Assembly (NCBI GenBank): GCA_934621605.1
Contig: CAKTUZ010000010.1
Coordinates: 1-64,000 of the forward strand
DNA: 64,000 nt
From: an uncultured bacterium
Lineage (GTDB): Bacteria > Vulcanimicrobiota > Xenobia > Xenobiales > Xenobiaceae
Direction of reading: 5' to 3'
Shown: positions 7,165 to 15,321 of the stretch, piece by piece
How the letters are laid out: each line of letters begins with the position of its first letter
Numbering within the stretch: the stretch's first letter is position 1
Notes under the pieces: generated by a model
Database searches by the model: none
Told to the model about the DNA's origin: nothing
Seen by the model: only the letters and a program-made list of their open reading frames with translations
Made by a program: the position numbers and the translations under genes

Positions 7165-8615
7165 CTTAACCCCTTGGGAGTATCTTCTAAAATAATACCA
7201 CGTTCTAAAAGCTGATCACGAATACAGTCGGCTCTTTGGAAATTGCGCTCCTTGCGAGCTTGCTGACGAGCCTCGATTAAAGCTTTTTCTTCGTCGGTAA
7301 TTTCATCACAGATTAACTTTTGAGCTTCCTTAACAATATCTAAAGCCAGAACTCCATCAAATTCGTTTATTAAACTTAAAACAATCTGAGCAGCCTCCTT
7401 ACCTATATCTCCCTCTTCGTCAATGGCCTTATTGACATCGCGACGTAAAGCAAAAAGTACAGCTAAAGCTTCAGGTGTATTGAGATCATTATCCATAGAC
7501 TCAATAAACTTCCGACGACTCTCTTCGACAAGCTGTTTAAGCTCGACAAAAATATCTTTGTCGCTCTCCTGTTCGGTGAGACGACGGGCAAAAGCAATTA
7601 GATTATCTCTGGTATCTTGAGCAGTTTGCAAACCACTGAATGTAAAATCTAAACGAGTGCGATAATGAGTAGAAAGCAACAAATAGCGCACTGCTAAAGC
7701 GCTCCAGGCCTTGCCTGAAGCATTCTTTGAGGCATCAAGCAAATCGCGCAACTTATAAAAGTTGCCCAGCGATTTACTCATCTTTTTACCTTCAACTTGC
7801 AAATGTTCAGAATGGAGCCAATAATTGACGAAAGTCTCGCCGGTACAAGGCTCAGTCTGAGCAATTTCATTTTGATGATGTGGGAAAATATTATCTACGC
7901 CACCAGTATGAATATCAAAATGATTTCCCAAATATTCGGTACTCATAGCCGAACACTCAATATGCCAGCCGGGGCGCCCTTTACCTAAATCAGGATACTG
8001 ATCCCAGTAAACGTCACCGTCATTTTCATCCCAAGCTTTCCATAGAGCGAAGTCGGCTGCCGTACCTTTTTCGTACTCATCTTGAGAAACACGGGCGCCG
8101 CTCTGTAGTTCGTCAACCTTTATATGAGCCAACTTACCATAATCAGCGAACTTGGAAATATCATAATAAATAGAGCCGTCCTCGGAACGATAAGCATATC
8201 CTTTTTTTATCAGATCGCGAATCATAGCCACCATACGATCTACGTGCTGAGTTGCTCTGGGGTAATGAGTGGCAAGTTCAATATTTAAGCTCTTTAAATC
8301 GGTGAAAAAGGCTTCAATAAAAGGATCGGTAATGGAACTGAGCGGAACTTGTTGAACTCTGGCTTTGCGAATAGTTTTGTCTTCTACGTCAGTAATATTC
8401 ATGACATGAGTTACTTCATAACCGCGATACTCTAAATAACGGCGCAAAATATCCTCAAAGACATAAGTGCGGAAATTGCCGATATGAGCAAAATCGTGAA
8501 CAGTAGGGCCGCAGGTATAAAGCCCGACTTTACAGGGCTTACCGACCTCAGTTTCTGCAATAGGATGAAACTCTTCCAGAGAGCGGCTCATAGTATTAAA
8601 AAAACGAATAGCCAT
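7137..8615 (-). CDS. cysS: Cysteine--tRNA ligase
   Basis: A class I aminoacyl-tRNA synthetase, 492 residues from the ATG at 8615. HIGH-type HIGN is at 44-47 and KMSKS at 278-282. The zinc site is supplied by Cys35 (LYTCGPTV), Cys221 (WHIECS) and the His pair in FPHHQNE near 246. The frame extends upstream to 8693, but that addition lacks a ribosome site, while the 8615 start gives the usual N-terminus and has AGGAGAAGG upstream. rlmB overlaps its end. Length and motifs are normal. Confidence 0.97.
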   Translation of the reverse strand: MAIRFFNTMSRSLEEFHPIAETEVGKPCKVGLYTCGPTVHDFAHIGNFRTYVFEDILRRYLEYRGYEVTHVMNITDVEDKTIRKARVQQVPLSSITDPFIEAFFTDLKSLNIELATHYPRATQHVDRMVAMIRDLIKKGYAYRSEDGSIYYDISKFADYGKLAHIKVDELQSGARVSQDEYEKGTAADFALWKAWDENDGDVYWDQYPDLGKGRPGWHIECSAMSTEYLGNHFDIHTGGVDNIFPHHQNEIAQTEPCTGETFVNYWLHSEHLQVEGKKMSKSLGNFYKLRDLLDASKNASGKAWSALAVRYLLLSTHYRTRLDFTFSGLQTAQDTRDNLIAFARRLTEQESDKDIFVELKQLVEESRRKFIESMDNDLNTPEALAVLFALRRDVNKAIDEEGDIGKEAAQIVLSLINEFDGVLALDIVKEAQKLICDEITDEEKALIEARQQARKERNFQRADCIRDQLLERGIILEDTPKGLRWKIDPSKR

Positions 8616-8860
8616 ATCGTAAAAGACCTTACCTTCTCCTCTATTTTTCTGCTTTAGGGAAATGCACAAACGCGCCCCAAGCAAGCTGAACATTTTTTTA
8701 TTTATATCGATTAGTGAGTGTACACTGTTTTTAGGTTAAACTCAAGAAGCAGAAAAAGCTACCCTACGTACAACAAAAAAATACCCCCGCCCTTCGGCTA
8801 TATATGCCGAAAGTCGAAGGCACTCTACATCCTACGTACTACTGTCTTGCCACATCGACA
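8616..8860 (-). promoter_or_regulatory. Leader between the subtilisin and cysS, with a terminator-like hairpin
   Basis: Minus strand 8825-8783 carries a strong hairpin (CTTTCGGC with GCCGAAGG) followed by GGCGGGGGTATTTTTTT, which probably ends the subtilisin transcript. The GGCGGGGGTAT string is identical to the 3' flank of the RNA element at 10569-10638. The sequence GTACGTAGG occurs on both sides of the hairpin. No T-box motif was seen before cysS. Confidence 0.5.
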
Positions 8861-10345
8861 TTAAGCCATAAGGAACCCCTCATCTGAAGGAGAACCATCT
8901 TCAGATTCAACCTGAGAAGCAGCCTCGGTTTTGGGAGTATCTTTAGCCAAAGCGTCTATTTCGTGAGAAGTATCCCAAGTCAGAGCTAACTCTAAAGCTT
9001 TTTTGGCGTTAATCAATCCAGCACCTTGTACGTACTTAGGCTCGTCTAAGTAGTTATCACAACTCTTGACCAAAATTTCTTTAACATCTTTATGAGTAAG
9101 GTTGGGATTGGCTTGTTTAAGACAAGCAGCCACACCAGCTACCATAGGAGTAGCCATGGAAGTACCGGAAATAGCCACATAATCTTTACCAACATGGGGC
9201 AACTTATCGTCATCTATACTGGCTTCAGAAGCCAAGGGACCGTAAATATTTACACCAGGAGCCACCAAATCAGGTTTGTTGATACCATCGATATTCGTCG
9301 GACCACGACTGGAGAAATCGGCAACCTTGTCGTCGGAACGATCTAAAGTACCGTTGTCATCTAAAGCGCCTACGGTAATAATATCCGGATGAATGCCAGG
9401 AGTGGAGATATTGCTCTCTGAAGGTCCGTCATTGCCTGCAGCCACACAGACTACCAAACCAGCCTCCATGGCTTTTTCGGCTGCCTGAGCCCAAGGATCG
9501 TCTTTATAAGAGCGCATGGCGAAATCACCCAAAGACATATTGATAACACCAATACCCAAACGATCTTTGTTTTCGATTACCCACTGAATGCCCTTAATAG
9601 CTTCAGAGACGTTACTTATACGCACACCTACAACATTGGCATCCGGAGCCACGCCTTTATGCACTCCGGCCGACTTTGTACCGTCACCAGCAGCAATGCC
9701 AGCCACATGAGTACCATGTCCGTAAGTGTCGGTAGGCTTAAGGGTACCTTCTTGCATGTCTACCCAGCCAGTAATCTTGCCTTCCAGATCCGGATGAGGA
9801 TAAATTCCAGAATCGATAATGGCAATAGTCTGCCCTTTACCGGTATATCCCATATCCCAAACTTCATCAATACCAATAAGAGCATCGGCTATATCGACCG
9901 GAGCCTTACTATCACCAGCTGCGATCCCAGACTCGTTACTCTTCATAACAGTGGGATGATCGAAAGAAAACGGACGGTCGATAGCGATCTGAGTGCCGAC
10001 AGGCAAGTTCTTCAGCATTTTATCGACATTTTCTGGCCTAACATCAACAGAACAACCATTTATTAAAGGCAAATCGTTGGAAATAGTGCTGCCAATTTTT
10101 TCCTGAGCCCTGAGAAAAGCCGTAGTATCAGACGCTTTAGCATCTTTGCTAAAACTGAGAATAAAGCGAACATTACCATCATCGCCAACAGTTATATCCG
10201 AACTTTGAAAAGCATCGACAGGGGTACTGACGTCGCTTCTTTCATTTTTTATTTCCGCTCCGCTCTTAGGAGCAGTATTACTCACCGAATCGGTGTAAGC
10301 TCTGTTGACATTGATTGAAGAACTTCCAATACAATCTGCTCTCAC
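8861..10345 (-). CDS. Subtilisin-family (S8) serine peptidase with no visible signal peptide
   Basis: A 494-residue S8 peptidase. The catalytic triad is Asp178 (AIIDSGIYPHPDL), His210 (YGHGTHVAG) and Ser396 (SGTSMATPMVAG), with the oxyanion Asn305 in VAAGNDGPS. Residues about 58-127 look like an I9-type propeptide. Residues 1-50 are polar and Ser/Asn-rich with no hydrophobic segment, so classical export is not evident. The start is a GTG at 10345, fixed by AAAGGAGG ten bases upstream. Possible roles are intracellular protein turnover, like Bacillus IspA, or export by another route. An RNA element and terminator lie about 200 bases upstream. Confidence 0.9.
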   Translation of the reverse strand: MRADCIGSSSINVNRAYTDSVSNTAPKSGAEIKNERSDVSTPVDAFQSSDITVGDDGNVRFILSFSKDAKASDTTAFLRAQEKIGSTISNDLPLINGCSVDVRPENVDKMLKNLPVGTQIAIDRPFSFDHPTVMKSNESGIAAGDSKAPVDIADALIGIDEVWDMGYTGKGQTIAIIDSGIYPHPDLEGKITGWVDMQEGTLKPTDTYGHGTHVAGIAAGDGTKSAGVHKGVAPDANVVGVRISNVSEAIKGIQWVIENKDRLGIGVINMSLGDFAMRSYKDDPWAQAAEKAMEAGLVVCVAAGNDGPSESNISTPGIHPDIITVGALDDNGTLDRSDDKVADFSSRGPTNIDGINKPDLVAPGVNIYGPLASEASIDDDKLPHVGKDYVAISGTSMATPMVAGVAACLKQANPNLTHKDVKEILVKSCDNYLDEPKYVQGAGLINAKKALELALTWDTSHEIDALAKDTPKTEAASQVESEDGSPSDEGFLMA

Positions 10346-10538
10346 GACTCAAAAACCTCCTTTCAAGAGCCACAGAAGACTCTTGCCCCCCAACCAACCG
10401 GGAGCTTACTTTCCGAAGAAAGTCAGCTCCAATTCTCTATAATGGAGCATATCACTTAGGCAGATGGCAGTGCAACAGCCAACTGTTGCAAAAGTTTTGC
10501 TAATCGTCACTAAACGAAATATTTAACTAGAAATAGAT

Positions 10539-10577
10539 AAAAAAAGACTAAGTCTTTTTATTTAAGAGCTTAGTCCT
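10539..10577 (-). terminator. Intrinsic terminator overlapping an RNA element
   Basis: On the minus strand GGACTAAG (10576-10569) pairs with CTTAGTC (10552-10546), followed by seven Ts (10545-10539). The 5' arm is also the 3' strand of the basal helix of the adjacent element, so the two structures exclude each other. Confidence 0.75.
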
Positions 10578-10638
10578 GTGAACATACCCCCGCCTTTATC
10601 CTCTACCTGAGAGATAGAAAACTTTCGGCGGAACTAAG
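10569..10638 (-). ncRNA. Structured RNA element, copy A; riboswitch-like
   Basis: On the minus strand: a basal helix CTTAGTT/GACTAAG; a CCGCC/GGCGG stem (10631-10627 with 10594-10590); then GAAA, a 6-bp stem GTTTTC/GAGGAT, a 13-base loop and AAA. The stem encloses exactly 32 bases, as in copy B near 52.3 kb. The downstream string GGCGGGGGTATGTT is close to copy B's GGCGGGCGTACGTT. It lies just after the Sua5-family gene and upstream of the subtilisin gene. I do not recognise the family. Confidence 0.6.
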
Positions 10639-10668
10639 TTAAAAGTTGAACCGGTTGCGCAGAAAACA

Positions 10669-11283
10669 CTAATCGATTATACACAAAGCGTCCTCAACAT
10701 CCCCCTTGCCGTAACGAATAACAGTAGGAGCAGCGCCACTAAGATCGATAACTGAAGATTGGGATAATTCCACAGGGCCGCAATCGATCAGCATATCAGC
10801 ATCGCGGTAATAAGTTTTTATCAACTCCGGCTCGTTTAACTCTTCTTCAGTTTCATAGTCAGCAGAAGTATTCATCAAGGGGCTGCCCAATTCGCGAATA
10901 ATTCCTAAACAAATTTCGTTATTAGGCACACGAATACCGACTTTGCGCTGTTTATTGACAACTACACGGGGTACAAGTTTGGTAGCAGGTAAAATAAAAG
11001 TGTAAGGACCCGGTAAGAGGCGCTTTAACAGAGTGTAAGCTTGCTCATTTATGTGAGCATACTTAGCAATCTGTTCTAAGTCGGAACAAAGCAGAGAGAG
11101 CGGTTTGCGCTTATTGAGCTTTTTAATATTGTAAACTCTATTGATGGCCTGAGGATTGAGAGCATCACAACCCATACCGTAAAGAGTGTCGGTAGGATAA
11201 ACAACAACGCCACCGGAGCGAAGCTTCTGGGCTGCTTGTTCGATAATAGTCTTGGGGTCCTGGTCGCACTGTATAACGATCAC
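10669..11283 (-). CDS. Sua5/YciO/YrdC family protein, YciO-like
   Basis: A 204-residue cytoplasmic protein of the threonylcarbamoyl-AMP synthase fold. The nucleotide-binding core is visible: GGVVVYPTDTLYGMGCDA near the start, KRKPLSLLC, LPGPYTFILPAT, GIRVPN and the closing VIDLSGAAPTVIRYGKGDV. The phrase pattern and length resemble E. coli YciO more than the longer Sua5 proteins. Its role in tRNA t6A37 synthesis is therefore likely but not certain. The GTG start at 11283 is supported by AGGAGG nine bases upstream. Confidence 0.88.
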   Translation of the reverse strand: MIVIQCDQDPKTIIEQAAQKLRSGGVVVYPTDTLYGMGCDALNPQAINRVYNIKKLNKRKPLSLLCSDLEQIAKYAHINEQAYTLLKRLLPGPYTFILPATKLVPRVVVNKQRKVGIRVPNNEICLGIIRELGSPLMNTSADYETEEELNEPELIKTYYRDADMLIDCGPVELSQSSVIDLSGAAPTVIRYGKGDVEDALCIID

Positions 11284-11423
11284 CGCCGGAACCTCCTAAT
11301 GTGTGTAAGCTTGACAATTTCTCATACCTAAAGGCAGAGAAGTTTTAAGGTTAGAGACAAAAAACGTTCTTTAACACATTCGCCCCTGCTTCAAGAAAAA
11401 AATATCCACTCCTCTCAGGATTA

Positions 11424-11468
11424 AAAATAAAAAAATGCCGACAGTTCCAAAGAAAAGAACTGACGACA
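11424..11468 (-). terminator. Intrinsic terminator of serS
   Basis: A hairpin pairing TGTCGTCAGTTC with GGAACTGTCGGCA (one internal mismatch) is followed on the minus strand by TTTTTTTATTTTT, 30-75 bases past the serS stop. Confidence 0.85.
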
Positions 11469-11499
11469 CCTCCTCATGACAGCTTAAATACTGTCAGTC

Positions 11500-12792
11500 C
11501 TAAGCTTTTTTAATCTTAGGAACTAAGCATTCCTGACCGCCCATATAAGGACGAAGAGCTTCAGGAATAATAACTGAACCGTCTGCTTGCTGGAAATTTT
11601 CCAAAATAGCTACCATAGTACGACCTACAGCTAAACCGGAGCCATTTAAAGTATGGACATACTCGGTAGGGGCAGAAGGCTCACGACGGAAACGCATATT
11701 GGCACGTCTAGCCTGATAATCCCAGCAATTTGAGCAAGAAGAGATTTCAATAAAACGCTTTTGAGCTGGAGACCAGAATTCCAAATCATAAGTCTTGGAG
11801 GACGAAATTCCCATATCACCGGCGCAAAGCAATACCACGCGATAAGGAATGCCCAAGCCCTTCAATACATCTTCAGCGTTATCAACCATCTTTTCCAACT
11901 CATCATTGGAGGTATCAGGATTGACTATCTTAACCATCTCTACTTTATTGAATTGGTGAACGCGCACCAAACCGCGAGAATCACGACCGGCAGCCCCGGC
12001 TTCAGAACGGAAGCATGCGGTACAAGCAGTATAATAGATGGGCAAATCTCTACCGTCGAGAACTTCTTCGCGGTGTATATTGGTCAGAGGCACCTCGGCA
12101 GTAGGAATAAGATACAAATCGTTGGGAGAGCAGTGGAAAAGATCATCCTTAAACTTAGGGAGCTGACCAGTAGCATATAAAGTGTCGCCACTAACCAATA
12201 CCGGAGGCAGCATCTCTTTATAGCCGTGTTTCTGAGTATGCAAATCGAGCATGTAAGTGTAGATAGCTCGTTCCAGGCGAGCACCGTCACCGCAAAGCAA
12301 CCAGAAACGAGAACCGGAAAGTTTAATGGCTCTCTTACTATCCAAAATACCTAAATCTTCACCAATATCCCAGTGAGGTTTTACTTCAAAATTATATTCT
12401 TTAAAGTCGCCCACACGACGAACTTCTTTGTTGTAATCGGAGTCGGGTCCATCGGGAATATCATCTTGAGGCAAGTTGGGCAATACTTCCACCAAGTGAA
12501 TCTGTTCTTCTTCAATAGCAACCTTTTCGGAATCGATAGCAGCAATTTGAGCACCGACTTCGCGCATACGGGCCGCATCAGCGGTAATATCTTCACCAGC
12601 TTTTTTGCGTTTACCTAAATCGGCAGAAACGCTATTGCGCTCTTTTTTGAGCTCATCAGCTTTGGTAATAAGATCGCGGCGCTTAATGTCAAGAGCCAAA
12701 ATAGCATCAATAGTTTCGGGCTTAACTCCACGCCGACCTAAAGCCTTCTTTACGCGTTCAGTATCACGACGAATCAATTTAACATCCAACAT
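11500..12792 (-). CDS. serS: Serine--tRNA ligase
   Basis: A 430-residue class II synthetase. Residues about 27-105 form the long antiparallel coiled coil that grips the tRNA variable arm. Motif 2 is seen as CFRSEAGAAGRDSRGLVRVHQF. Motif 3 is in the C-terminal block beginning GSGLAVGRTMVAI. The ATG at 12792 follows GAGGTG by six bases. It ends at a strong terminator. It serves the tRNA-Ser pool and indirectly serine use by serC and the glycine cleavage genes elsewhere in the window. Confidence 0.97.
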   Translation of the reverse strand: MLDVKLIRRDTERVKKALGRRGVKPETIDAILALDIKRRDLITKADELKKERNSVSADLGKRKKAGEDITADAARMREVGAQIAAIDSEKVAIEEEQIHLVEVLPNLPQDDIPDGPDSDYNKEVRRVGDFKEYNFEVKPHWDIGEDLGILDSKRAIKLSGSRFWLLCGDGARLERAIYTYMLDLHTQKHGYKEMLPPVLVSGDTLYATGQLPKFKDDLFHCSPNDLYLIPTAEVPLTNIHREEVLDGRDLPIYYTACTACFRSEAGAAGRDSRGLVRVHQFNKVEMVKIVNPDTSNDELEKMVDNAEDVLKGLGIPYRVVLLCAGDMGISSSKTYDLEFWSPAQKRFIEISSCSNCWDYQARRANMRFRREPSAPTEYVHTLNGSGLAVGRTMVAILENFQQADGSVIIPEALRPYMGGQECLVPKIKKA

Positions 12793-12860
12793 ACTGTTCC
12801 ACCTCTTTTCTAAAGCGGCAAAAGTCTACTCTTAATTTAGCTGCTTGGCAAGCTCTTATT

Positions 12861-13928
12861 TTAATAAGGCAAGCTCATAATCTTCTTAAAGTCCTCGGGA
12901 CGACTGCTCTGGCGCACAGCTTCTTCCATAGTGACGATATTTTTACGCACCAAGAAACGCAAAGCCATCTCTTGAGTTTGCATACCATGATCGCGAGCCG
13001 AAGCGGACATATAAGGACCGATTTGAGCGATCTTGTTCTCACGCAACAGTTCTTTTAACTTGCCCGTAGAGACTAACAGCTCGAAAGCTGGCGTTAAACC
13101 TTCACCTGAAGCCTTACGCAATAAAACCTGACTAATAATAGCTTTTAAGCCCAAAGCCAAATTATTACGACAGGATTGAGATAAGTGAGGCGGATAGGAA
13201 TCGATAATCTTCTCTAACATAACCTGAACGCTGGCAGCGGTGGAAGAAGCTATAACCAGAGTACCGGCCGCCGCTAAATTGAGCACTTGCTGAATAGATT
13301 CTTGACCTTCCAAATTGGAAACGACCACTACATCGGCGCCTTGGCGGGAAAGTGAGGCGAAGGCCTCCTTATAACTGGCCACGTCGGTACCGATTTCACG
13401 CTGACAAATAACGCCCTTTTGGTTGCGGTGCAAGAAATCCAAAGGATCTTCCAAAGAAATAATTTGACAGCAGCGAGTCTCCAAAATATAGTTTACCAAG
13501 GCAGCTACAGTATTGCTCTTACCAGACTGCTTAGGGCCGCAAACCAACACTAAACCGGAGCTGGACTCAGAAACCTGATTCTTAATAAGTTCCGGAATGC
13601 CTAAACTTTCCAAAGTCGGAGCGGAAGGAGGATTGGTAGAAACTACACAAGCTACCGACCCGCGCTGCCGATAAACATTAACGCGGAATCTGGACAAACC
13701 TGGTACCGAGAAAGCGAAGTCACATTCCATACGATCTTCAAATTCATCCAGCAAGTCTTCATTCATAACGGCCTGGCTAAAAGCTTCGGTATCAGCCGGA
13801 CTCAAAATAGGCCCATCCATACTTACCAATTGATTATTAATACGCATCAAAATGGGACTGCCGGGAACTAAATGCAGATGAGACGCCTTGCGTTCGACCA
13901 TACTGGTAAACAGTTCTTCAACGTTCAT
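12861..13928 (-). CDS. Degenerate PilT-like ATPase paralogue
   Basis: A 355-residue relative of the type IV pilus retraction ATPase. The N-terminal domain (VERKASHLHLVPGSPILMRIN) and Walker A (GPKQSGKS, 131-138) are kept, as is an altered Asp box (LEDPLDF, 159-165). The Walker B region reads VVVVSNLEG where PilT has VILIGEMRD, so the catalytic Glu is Asn. The His-box HTNSA is replaced by STAAS (229-233). The AIRNLIREGK-type motif is KLKELLRENK. It probably binds nucleotide but hydrolyses poorly, and may regulate or form hetero-hexamers with the canonical PilT encoded just upstream (102 bases away). Confidence 0.88.
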   Translation of the reverse strand: MNVEELFTSMVERKASHLHLVPGSPILMRINNQLVSMDGPILSPADTEAFSQAVMNEDLLDEFEDRMECDFAFSVPGLSRFRVNVYRQRGSVACVVSTNPPSAPTLESLGIPELIKNQVSESSSGLVLVCGPKQSGKSNTVAALVNYILETRCCQIISLEDPLDFLHRNQKGVICQREIGTDVASYKEAFASLSRQGADVVVVSNLEGQESIQQVLNLAAAGTLVIASSTAASVQVMLEKIIDSYPPHLSQSCRNNLALGLKAIISQVLLRKASGEGLTPAFELLVSTGKLKELLRENKIAQIGPYMSASARDHGMQTQEMALRFLVRKNIVTMEEAVRQSSRPEDFKKIMSLPY

Positions 13929-14030
13929 TTATAACAATACCTTTCCTTAATTCTCAGCTAATCCGCAGGGGCCGCCTTTTTCATCGACCGTTTGGATCCA
14001 CTATTTGTGTAACAATATATCAATAACCGA

Positions 14031-15152
14031 TTAAGACTCAGAGGCAGGAGCCGGAACACTCGTAGCATTCGGATTAGTAATTAAGCGGTTAAATTCATCA
14101 GGACTGTGAGCCTTAGAGAGACCTTCTTCGTAAGTAATCAGTCCCTGCTGATAGAGATTACGCAACGACATATCGAAACTCATCATACCGAATTGCCTTC
14201 CAGTTTGGATGGCACTGGGGATTTGGTGAGTTTTGCCTTCACGAATCAAATTGCGTACAGCAGGAACCATAGGCATAAGCTCCATAGCCATAACGCGACC
14301 ACCACCCTTGGCCTTAGGCAACAAACTTTGGCACATAACCCCCTCTAAACATACGGATAATTGCATACGCACCTGTTGCTGTTGGTGAGGAGGGAAAATA
14401 TCAATAACGCGGTCTACAGTTGAAGCAGCAGAATTGGTGTGCAAAGTAGCCAGAACCAGATGACCAGTTTCAGCGGCGGAAATGGCGATCTGGGTAGTTT
14501 CCAGATCGCGCATCTCACCGATAAGAATCACATCGGGATCTTGACGCAGCACGTGTTTCAAAGCCATAGCGAAACTATGCGTATCGGCGCCGACCTCACG
14601 CTGACAAATAACTGAGTTTTTATCTTTATGCAAAAATTCGATAGGGTCTTCGCAAGTAACAATATGACAACGGCGCGATTCGTTAATATGATCGATCATA
14701 GCAGCTAAGGTAGTAGACTTGCCCGAACCGGTAGGGCCAGTAACTAGAACCAACCCACGCGGACGCATAGCTAACTCAGCTACAGTCTGCGGCATTTTTA
14801 ACTCTTCTAGCGTTAGAGGACGCGAAGGAATTACACGCATAGCTGCTCCCCAGGTGCCGCGCTGCAGGTAAATATTAACACGAAAACGAGACAAACCTGG
14901 AATACTATAAGCTAAGTCCAACTCTTTATCAGCAATGAATTTCGCCTTTTGTTCATCAGTCAAAATACTCTCGCAAAGCCTACGCACAGTAGCAGCGTCA
15001 AGTATTTCGTAAGTAGCTGGAGTAAGTTCACCGTCGACACGGATCATAGGGGCGCTGCCAACCTTTATATGCAAGTCGGAAGCTCCACGCTCCACCATAG
15101 TAGCCAGCAAATCGTCTAATGCAAGTTCATGTGAGTCAAGAAGACTATCCAT
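14031..15152 (-). CDS. pilT: PilT-type retraction ATPase, canonical
   Basis: A 373-residue secretion-type hexameric ATPase that powers pilus retraction. The N-terminal PAS-like domain has ERGASDLHIKVG. Walker A is GPTGSGKS (139-146), the Asp box CEDPIEFL (168-175), Walker B VILIGEMRD with Glu213, and the His box TLHTNSA (237-243). The retraction motif reads AVRNLIREGK. All catalytic residues are present. It is followed by the degenerate paralogue on the same strand. No pilin or PilB lies in the window, so the pilus structural genes must be elsewhere. Confidence 0.95.
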   Translation of the reverse strand: MDSLLDSHELALDDLLATMVERGASDLHIKVGSAPMIRVDGELTPATYEILDAATVRRLCESILTDEQKAKFIADKELDLAYSIPGLSRFRVNIYLQRGTWGAAMRVIPSRPLTLEELKMPQTVAELAMRPRGLVLVTGPTGSGKSTTLAAMIDHINESRRCHIVTCEDPIEFLHKDKNSVICQREVGADTHSFAMALKHVLRQDPDVILIGEMRDLETTQIAISAAETGHLVLATLHTNSAASTVDRVIDIFPPHQQQQVRMQLSVCLEGVMCQSLLPKAKGGGRVMAMELMPMVPAVRNLIREGKTHQIPSAIQTGRQFGMMSFDMSLRNLYQQGLITYEEGLSKAHSPDEFNRLITNPNATSVPAPASES

Positions 15153-15321
15153 CTATTCACCTTTACAGCAAGACTGAAAGCAGCGAACCAACTCCAGTCT
15201 CAAATTACGAACAAAAAACCGCCTCCCCCTTCGAGAATTTCAACAGTTTGCCTGCCAGATAAGAGCAAATGGAGAGATTGTTGAGGCAGGGCCGACTAAA
15301 AAGGACACGAAAGAAGCGAGC
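15153..15321. promoter_or_regulatory. Divergent intergenic region with inverted repeats
   Basis: Between pilT (minus) and the next gene (plus). It contains CCTGCC/GGCAGG and TCAACA/TGTTGA inverted repeats between about 15249 and 15291 that cannot all form at once. On the minus strand GGCGGTTTTTTG follows GAAGGGGGA. Promoters for both genes should lie here, but no clear -35/-10 pair was identified. Confidence 0.35.

Larger units (their letters stand above)
10346..10668 (-). other. Non-coding region between the Sua5-family gene and the subtilisin
   Basis: These 323 bases hold the RNA element and its terminator (listed separately), then about 190 bases leading to the subtilisin ribosome site at 10357-10364. 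No further gene was seen. Confidence 0.6.

Noticed and set aside
10569..10638. Resemblance of copy A to the 3' half of a glycine riboswitch (GCCGAAAG ... CTCTCAGGTA).
   Set aside because: The required 5' half is absent, the CTCAGGTA string is not kept in copy B, and neither copy lies next to the gcv genes.
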